Origin: Cyanophora paradoxa
Lineage: Eukaryota > Glaucocystophyceae > Cyanophorales > Cyanophoraceae
DNA: 62,369 nucleotides
NCBI GenBank assembly: GCA_004431415.1
Contig: QPMI01000137.1
Coordinates: forward strand, 7,501 to 69,869
Direction: 5' to 3'
Part shown: one piece after another, positions 56,960 to 62,369 of the stretch
Position numbering within the stretch: the stretch's first letter is position 1
Layout: each line of letters starts with the position of its first letter
Program-made: the position numbers and the translations under genes
The notes under the pieces: model-generated
Told to the model about the DNA's origin: nothing
The model's input: the letters and a program-made list of their open reading frames with translations, nothing else
Database searches by the model: none

Positions 56960-58806
56960 TCAGGCGAGCGAGGTCGACCCGAATCCCTCCTGCATTTTAA
57001 CGGTGAGCTGGGAGAGGAAGAGCACGGTTGCGCGATCGATTTCGAGCAGCGTCTTCTGGTCCTTGGGGGTACGGTAATCGTTGATGCTGTTGTCGAGCGC
57101 GCGAATGAAGGCCTGCAGCTCCTTCGGCTCCTTTATTTCGTTTAACCGCAGCTCCTGGGCCAAGAGCGAGGCCATTTCGCGCGCCTCCGAGGGGTCGTAC
57201 ACACCCAAAAATCCGGAGCCCAGCTCGCCCTCCAGCCGATTAATTCGGTTGCGCAGCTGGCTCGCCTCGTCGCCCCACGTCTCGACGCCCCAGTCGTAGA
57301 TCTGCTGCGATAGCTGCGCGATGAACTGGATGGTGTCGGCCGCCCAGTCAACGGGGTACTTGAAAAAGTTCTTCACGATCTCTTCCGCGCTGCGCCCGTT
57401 GATGATGTCCACGATCACCTGCGCGATGGCGCCCGCGAGGATGGACAGGCCAAGTCCGCCCACCGTGCCGATCCTCATTTTCGTGAGGGCGCTCAGGGCG
57501 GACGACATGCCCGTCTGCAGCCAAAGGAGCCGACCGTCATGATCATCTGATCGCGGAACGTATCGAAGAACTCGGCCTCCCCTATCTTGCCCTGCGAGAG
57601 CGCCTGGTAGGCCGAGAGCAGGCCGCCCGCCGTCGCCAGCCCAAGGCCGGCCGCCGCCGCGCCCGCCCGCCGCATGGCCCGCGAGCCCGTACCCCCAGCC
57701 CGGCGCCCACCAAGTCGATGCCCGCCCCCTGAAATAAATCGGCTGCCCCGAAAGACATGCCGTCGTTGTTCGCCGTACCCATCGCGGAGAAGAGGGTCTC
57801 TGCGCTGAAGGCCTCCTTGGCCACCCCGGGCCGCCTGGCCCTCGGGCGCCCCAGGAAGGCGTCGCGCTGCTCTTTGGTGGTGAATCGCTCGAGGTCGAAA
57901 TCGCAAGGCGTCGGCGTGGCGCGGTTCCAGTCGCCGTAGGGCATGAGGGCGTTGCGCAGAATAACGTCCGAGTCGCCCATCACGCGCCTGTCGAGCGTCT
58001 GAAATACGCCCTCGGAGGGCAGGCGAGCCGTGCCCGGGCGCATTTCCTCTACGGAAACGTCGTCCCTTTCCGCGAGGGTGATGTCGTCCGGGCTGGCCGA
58101 GCCCACGCCCGCGCCCTCGTCGGCGTAGGCCTTCCCTCCTTTTTAACAGTTGATTGGCCTCCCGTTTCAATGCTTGGTACTCTGTCTCTACCTTGGTCTT
58201 TCTGCCTCTTCCTCTGCCGCCTTGCGCTCTGCGATCTTCCGCCTCTGCTCTTCTATCTCGGCGTTGCGTCTCGCCGCGTTCTCCTTGGCTTGCTGCTTCC
58301 GCTCTTCGATACCCTGTTTGCGTACTCCTTGTCCGCTTGGGCCTTTCTGTAGCGCTCCTCGATCTGACTCTTGGCCTCGTCTCCTCTTTCCTTAGATCGC
58401 CCATGAATGCCGTCGTATCTATGTGAATCTTGTATTGGCGGTGGGTGCTCACGTTTGAAGGCCTCCAGATCGCGCACCATGGCATCGTACTGCGCGAGCC
58501 CCTCCGCTGGAATGATGGCTCTTCGCATTTCCAAAATTTGCTCAGCTTGCCCACGTAATCGACCATGGAGAGGTACGCGCTCTGTGCGCCCGCGCTCACC
58601 GTTTTCGGATTGGCTCGCAGCTCTGCCAAAAACTCCCCCTTTTGTATCCGGTACAGTGACCATTCGAGGGCTCCCCGCCACAGGCTCGCTTCCGTCCGCA
58701 GTTCTCTGTGCATCTCCTCCACGTCGCCGTATGCTATCCAGATGGCATCGCTGATGGGCCTCTGAACAGCCTGACGCTCAAAGTTTTTCCACTTCTCATC
58801 GGCCAT
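56960..58806 (-). CDS. Virus-block protein 9: coiled coil plus hydrophobic segments, possible minor virion protein
   Basis: The start at 58806 gives MADEKWKNFERQAVQRPISD and VEEMHRELRTEASLWRGALE. A charged helix follows (SQIEERYRKAQADKEYANR), then a linker with DDITLAERDDVSVEEMRPGT and PYGDWNRATPTPCDFDLERF. Hydrophobic segments are GLGLATAGGLLSAYQAL and VGGLGLSILAGAIAQVIVDI; the C-terminus is helical (DEASQLRNRINRLEGELGSG). Four or so frame changes are needed to read about 615 residues. The start follows the preceding stop by 8 nt with no octamer. Function unknown; a membrane-interacting internal virion protein is a guess. Confidence 0.55.
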
Positions 58807-58814
58807 CTTTCTCC

Positions 58815-60828
58815 TCAGTTCTCGGCGTCTTTCTGACCCCTTCCCGTCAGCTGATCCATAACGTAGCTAAAGTCGCGCATGTTCTCTTCCATGGCGCGGA
58901 GCCTGTCCCCGAGCATTTCCTTCTTCAGTCTTTTGAGCTCCGAGCGGTAAAAATCCATCTGCGCCCCCCTGAAGTCTCAGTCGTCGCTTACGCTCCGCTA
59001 CCTTCGGCTCCTCCAGCCGTGCAAATTCCTCGTCTGATGCAGTTTGCATTGCCTTCAGTCGTTCCTCTTCTGTCTTGGCAGCTGCCTCCTCGTCCGCCCT
59101 GCGCGCTGCTCTAACGCGTCGAAGAGGGCCCTCTGATCCTCGAGCGTGAGGCCAATGAGCTCTTCCACCTGGTCGCTCCTACCCAGCCGCGCGAAGGGCA
59201 GCCTCTCGGCGGCCGGCCTTGGATCGGGCCTTGGCGTCGTCTGCGTCTCCATTGTGCCCCTTGGCACAGCCGTCCCTATCCTCTGCAGCTCGGCCGTCAG
59301 CGTTTCACTTGCTGCTCTAGGTTGAATCGTATGGTGGATGCGAGCCCCTCTGCCTTCTGCCTCTCCTGTTCTCGCAGTTCGAGCTGCCTTAAATCCTCCT
59401 TTGCTTTTCTGGCTTGCTCCTCCGCTGCTTTCGCTCATCGTCCAGCATCTTTGTGCCCTCTTCGACCTCGTTTGCTATGTTGACCTTGTTTGCTATTTCC
59501 ATGTCCAGTTTCTCCAGCTCGGTCCTTGCCTGCTCCTTTGCCTCCCTTATCGCGTTTTCCACGATCCTATCGGCCTCTCTCTTCCGGATCTCGGCTTTCT
59601 CCTCGGCCTCAGGGATTTCTCAATTCTATCGCTCGCCTCTTTCAAATCGTCCGCTATCTTTTTCTCGGCCGCTGTCCTCATTTCGTTAAATTGCCGCTCC
59701 TTGTCTTCAGCTCCTCTGCCAGTATTCTCACCTGCTCGTCTGAGTAAACGATCGTTTTGTTATCTTTCTGCAGCTCTGCAATGTCCCTTTCGTACGCCTT
59801 CCGATCCCTGTAGTACTTTGCACCGCCTGCAATCAGGGCCGCGCCGAAGATTCCCGTTGTTTGTACAAGGATCGGCACGAGCGTACCCCCTCCGCCGCTC
59901 TCTCCGCCCGAGCCGCCGCCACCCGAGCCGCTGCTTACCCCCGCCCCCTCCCACGGGCGTGCCACTGGAGCCCCCTCCGCCCCCCGTGCTGTACCCCCAC
60001 CCCCGGTGCCTGTACCCCCACCCCGGTGCCTGTACCCCCACCTCCCGTGCTTCCGCCGCCCGTACCCCCACCCGGAATCGCGCCCGGCACCTTGGGCCCG
60101 CCGATGATGTCGTCGTACAGGTGGCGGTGCGCCCAGTCCGTGATGTCGGCCTTCACATGCGGGTGCTTGACGAGGGCGTACCTCTCGTCGTGGAAGTGGT
60201 CCTTCAGCGCCCAGTTCTGCGTCTTCGCCCAGTCTGAGCGATCGGGGAGCACGTCGGGTGCCGTTGGGATGCGGCCCCCGCCCGTCGTCTCCGGCGTCTC
60301 GCCCGTCCTGTCGGCGCTCAGGGCGCGGATGTTCACCTTGAAGTGGTCGAACCACGCGAAAAACTCCTCCCTGTCGCGCCTGTACTGCTCGGGCTCCATG
60401 CTCGGCAGCGCCTGGCGGCTCCAGTAGATGTGGCGCAGGGGGCCCGCGATGCGCTCGAGTGCGTTGTACCCGGGCCTCACGTCCCCCTCTGCGCCCTTTA
60501 GAGTCAGTTTCACGAGGTTCAGGGTGGCGTCTTTCGCTGTAACGGAGTTTGCGATTTTCACGTCGGCCGCCCTCTTAATAATGTTCCAGTCCACGCCCGT
60601 CTCGGTCGTGACGCCCCAGAGCCCCTTGATAATTGCGGTGAGGTCACCGTAATCGTCCAAGGTACCGACGGACGTCAGGAAATCGCTGTAGGTCGCGCCC
60701 TTGCGCAGCCTTATCTCGTCCGCGTAAATTCCCCTCACGCTCAGGCTCCCGTCTATCGCGAAGGCGCCGTTCAGCACCTCGTCCGGATTCGGGATGGCCA
60801 TGCGCCAGGGGTCGTCGAGCATCGACAT
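58815..60828 (-). CDS. Fibre-type protein with Gly linker, membrane segment and coiled coil
   Basis: N-terminus MSMLDDPWRMAIPNPDEVLN, GAFAIDGSLSVRGIYADEIR. A fibre-like motif VKHPHVKADITDWAHRHLYD follows, then a Gly/Thr linker built from GTG-type repeats, a hydrophobic segment (TLVPILVQTTGIFGAALIAG) and a long charged coiled coil (YERDIAELQKDNKTIVYSDE) to the end (MDFYRSELKRLKKEML, MDQLTGRGQKDAEN, stop at 58815). Several one-base shifts are needed in about 670 residues. The octamer-like TTTTCTCT is 12 nt before the start. Confidence 0.6.
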
Positions 60829-60840
60829 TTTATCCGCGAG

Positions 60841-60848
60841 AGAGAAAA
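60841..60848 (-). promoter_or_regulatory. Viral upstream octamer-like TTTTCTCT
   Basis: It lies 12 nt before the ATG at 60828. The last base departs from the consensus. Confidence 0.5.
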
Positions 60849-60853
60849 ATTAA

Positions 60854-61328
60854 CTAATGCTCCGCGTCCCACGTCCACTTCAGCTTGCCGCTCACCTCGC
60901 CCGTTGTCCAACGGCCCACGGGCACCTGCCAGAAAACGTCGGCGTAGGGGTAATCGGGCCTGATAGTGATCTGCTCGTCACGCAGCCAGCGGTAGGCCTC
61001 GGAGGCGTCGCGTATTTTCGGCTCCCAGTATTCCCCGCCCGTGCCGTTCGGCAGCGAGTACCCCTCCCTTGCTACCCGTACCCTGTAAACGTGCTCGCCC
61101 GTTAGCGTGTCTACCCCCCTGTACTCGAATTCTACGATTAAGGCCAAGTCCTGCCATGCGCTCTCGCCGAGACGGATGTGACTGAGGCTGTGCAGCAGCC
61201 CGTATTTAATTGGACCAGAGGCGGTTACAAGATCGACTCTGTAAGTGAGGGCGAGGGTAGCCAGGCACGCCCGTAAAGGTGCGCGTCTTGACGCCCGAGC
61301 CCTTCCGCGGAAATATGATCAGGCGCAT
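60854..61328 (-). CDS. Virus-block protein 11, unknown
   Basis: The start at 61328 gives MRLIIFPRKGSGVKTRTFT; a one-base shift near 61260 leads to LATLALTYRVDLVTASGPIK, GLLHSLSHIRLGESAWQDLA, VEFEYRGVDTLTGEHVYRVR and the end KLKWTWDAEH. About 157 residues of alternating hydrophobic strands, probably a small beta protein. No family is recognised. The octamer is at 61340. Confidence 0.55.
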
Positions 61329-61339
61329 TTAAGGGGGCC

Positions 61340-61347
61340 TGCGAAAA
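61340..61347 (-). promoter_or_regulatory. Viral upstream octamer TTTTCGCA
   Basis: It lies 11 nt before the ATG at 61328, right after the stop of the gene at 61349. The following GGCCCCCTTAA is also close to the sequence before 61798. Confidence 0.6.
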
Positions 61348-61348
61348 T

Positions 61349-61798
61349 CTATTTCGCAAAGGCCCAGAGGCCGAAGTTCTTGACGATGAAGGCGTTGTTC
61401 TTCTTGGTGGCGCCCGTGATGTCGGTGAAGCGCACGCGCAGCTCCTGGAACTTGTCGTACGCGACGTAGTTCGGGCGCACGGCCATGGGCACCTCGAACC
61501 AGTAGAGGATGGTGTTCTCGAGGCCGTCGTGGCCCCACGTCGGGATCACGACCTTGTTGATGCACGTGTTGACGTTCGAGATGGTCGTGACGTTCAAGTC
61601 GGGCACGTCCATCAGCAGAACGTTGACGGTTTTCGCGGCGGTGGGGTCCGGAATCGCGGTCGTGTCCAGCTCCAGGTAGACGCCCTTGATCTGCAGCGTG
61701 TCGATGTCGGCGGGGATCTGGTTCAGCCTGAGGCGCCAGAAGCCCTCGGAATCCTGCGTCTCTCCGTTCGACTGGACGTAGAGGTTGACGCAGGACAT
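61349..61798 (-). CDS. Virus-block protein 12: small beta-rich structural candidate
   Basis: An intact 149-residue frame. MSCVNLYVQSNGETQDSEGF, LRLNQIPADIDTLQIKGVYL, VNVLLMDVPDLNVTTISNVN, LYWFEVPMAVRPNYVAYDKF, QELRVRFTDITGA. Regular strand spacing suggests a single beta sandwich. No signal or membrane segment. I do not recognise the family; a minor capsid or cement protein would fit the context. Confidence 0.6.
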   Translation of the reverse strand: MSCVNLYVQSNGETQDSEGFWRLRLNQIPADIDTLQIKGVYLELDTTAIPDPTAAKTVNVLLMDVPDLNVTTISNVNTCINKVVIPTWGHDGLENTILYWFEVPMAVRPNYVAYDKFQELRVRFTDITGATKKNNAFIVKNFGLWAFAK

Positions 61799-61814
61799 TA
61801 TTTAGGAAGGGGCC

Positions 61815-61822
61815 TGAGAAAT
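61815..61822 (-). promoter_or_regulatory. Viral upstream octamer ATTTCTCA
   Basis: It lies 16 nt before the ATG at 61798 and follows the stop of the upstream gene. Confidence 0.5.
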
Positions 61823-62010
61823 TATGCCTTCCTCAGGCCGTTGAGGAGGTAGGGCCCCACGAAGTAGTAGCCCGCGAACTGCGCGGCGAGGATCCGCACG
61901 AGGTAGTAGCGCGCGGGCGACATGTAGGCGACCGCGCCGAGGGTCAGCAGGCTGCCCAGGTAGCGGGAATCGCTGGTGATATCATCGAGGCTCGGGAGCA
62001 TGGACGACAT
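61822..62010 (-). CDS. Small membrane protein, 62 residues
   Basis: MSSMLPSLDDITSDSRYLGS, then two hydrophobic stretches (LLTLGAVAYM; YYLVRILAAQFAGYYFVGPY) and a short basic end. Probably a virion or envelope membrane protein. The start is supported by the octamer at 62025. Confidence 0.55.
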   Translation of the reverse strand: MSSMLPSLDDITSDSRYLGSLLTLGAVAYMSPARYYLVRILAAQFAGYYFVGPYLLNGLRKA

Positions 62011-62024
62011 TGTTAAGGGCCCAT

Positions 62025-62032
62025 TCAGAAAT
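62025..62032 (-). promoter_or_regulatory. Viral upstream octamer ATTTCTGA
   Basis: It lies 14 nt before the ATG at 62010, directly after the stop of the gene at the window edge. Confidence 0.55.
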
Positions 62033-62369
62033 TTACTTGGGCATGAAGAAATTCCTGACGCGCTCTCCCTCCTCGTGCAGCGCCCACTGCAGCCGGTCGA
62101 TGACGGCGGCCATCACGGGCGGGCTCGCGGCGGGGTTCTTCGCGTACGCCCGGGCGTCCTCTGCCATCTGGGGTGGTACTGCTCGACGCGCTTGGCGTAG
62201 CTCGCGATGGCGCGGCGGGTGCACCGATCCAGGTCAGCCGCCATTTCCGCCGGTGCCTTCGGCTGCTGCTGCTTCTTTCGCGCGTAAGTCCTAAGAAGCC
62301 AAGGGTAGGCCGCGGTGCTGCTGCTGGAGTTGCTGGGCGCTGGAGCCTCGCGCTGGGGGCTGGTGTCGC
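62033..62369 (-). CDS. Virus-block protein 14, partial (continues beyond window)
   Basis: Two frames join at a CCCC run near 62172: RKKQQQPKAPAEMAADLDRC and RAIASYAKRVEQYHP in one, then QMAEDARAYAKNPAASPPVM and RLQWALHEEGERVRNFFMPK in the other. One extra C would unite them. Helical and charged; the N-terminus may lie outside the window. No family is recognised. Confidence 0.5.

Larger units (their letters stand above)
47581..62369. mobile_element. Integrated dsDNA-virus-like gene block (structural/adhesion module, incomplete at right edge)
   Basis: Fourteen compact genes lie in 14.8 kb with gaps of 8-40 nt except around 48.5 and 50 kb, no sign of introns, and a shared upstream octamer before nine genes. 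Contents include fibre or adhesin proteins with peptidase S74, fibronectin-III, Gly-rich and repeated Ile-Thr-Asp-Trp/His-x-His motifs, an HNH nuclease, paralogous beta-rich proteins and small membrane proteins. This mix is typical of virion genes. No hallmark capsid, ATPase, polymerase or integrase gene lies within the window. Affiliation with polinton-like viruses or virophages is possible but not shown. The left limit is set by gene content, not by a terminal repeat. Confidence 0.7.

Noticed and set aside
47581-62369. Bacteriophage or bacterial contamination as the source of the right-hand block
   Set aside because: S74 and fibre domains are phage-like, but there are no Shine-Dalgarno sites, no phage head or tail assembly genes, a nuclear-type SIM protein and contiguity with spliced genes. 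A chimeric join cannot be fully excluded from sequence alone.

Overview
The window looks like nuclear DNA from a GC-rich, photosynthetic, flagellated unicellular alga, with an embedded block of virus-like genes at the right end. The eukaryotic evidence is spliced genes with very short GT-AG introns (43, 53, 57, 61 and 69 nt were measured) for dymeclin, NVL/RIX7 AAA ATPase, PEX19, calcineurin A, a DNAJB12-type J protein and an SHG1/BOD1-like chromatin protein. The algal evidence is a protein with a plastid-type ferredoxin domain and an FtsH-like HEAGH metallopeptidase of a plastid family. A SHIPPO-type repeat protein suggests a flagellum. Calcineurin A argues against a land plant. I cannot name the species; a prasinophyte, haptophyte or pelagophyte would all fit.

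Layout. 1-17 kb: a ferredoxin-domain gene, then a repeat-rich stretch with four Fanzor (eukaryotic TnpB-like) remnants, several dispersed repeat families, a small unrecognised four-exon gene, PEX19, and an intron-free ORF carrying SUMO-interacting-type motifs. 17.7-32.6 kb: the gene-rich core, with dymeclin (-) and NVL (+) head to head over 155 bp, then DNAJB12-like (-), calcineurin A (-) and the FtsH-like peptidase (-). 33-42.7 kb: repeat-dominated, with a 163-bp tandem repeat, a 3-kb inverted repeat, a duplicated piece of the SHIPPO gene, a GC-rich minisatellite and a 517-bp hAT-type non-autonomous element with an 8-bp target duplication. 43-47.1 kb: the SHIPPO gene (-) head to head with the SHG1/BOD1-like AT-hook gene (+).

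47.58-62.37 kb (open at the right edge): fourteen tightly packed, apparently intron-less genes unlike the host genes: an HNH nuclease, a pair of paralogous beta-rich proteins, a fibronectin-III plus glycine-rich fibre, a fibre with a C-terminal peptidase S74 chaperone, further fibre-like proteins with coiled coils or membrane segments, and small putative virion proteins. Nine genes share an octamer close to TTTTC[T/G][G/C]A, 11-16 nt before the start codon. I read this as the structural and adhesion module of an integrated dsDNA virus or virus-like element. No major capsid protein, packaging ATPase, polymerase or integrase is visible, so its class is undecided.

Many otherwise convincing genes, host and viral, need one-base frame changes, several at or near homopolymer runs. 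This fits uncorrected long-read indels as well as it fits decay, so broken frames alone are not taken as proof of pseudogenes.
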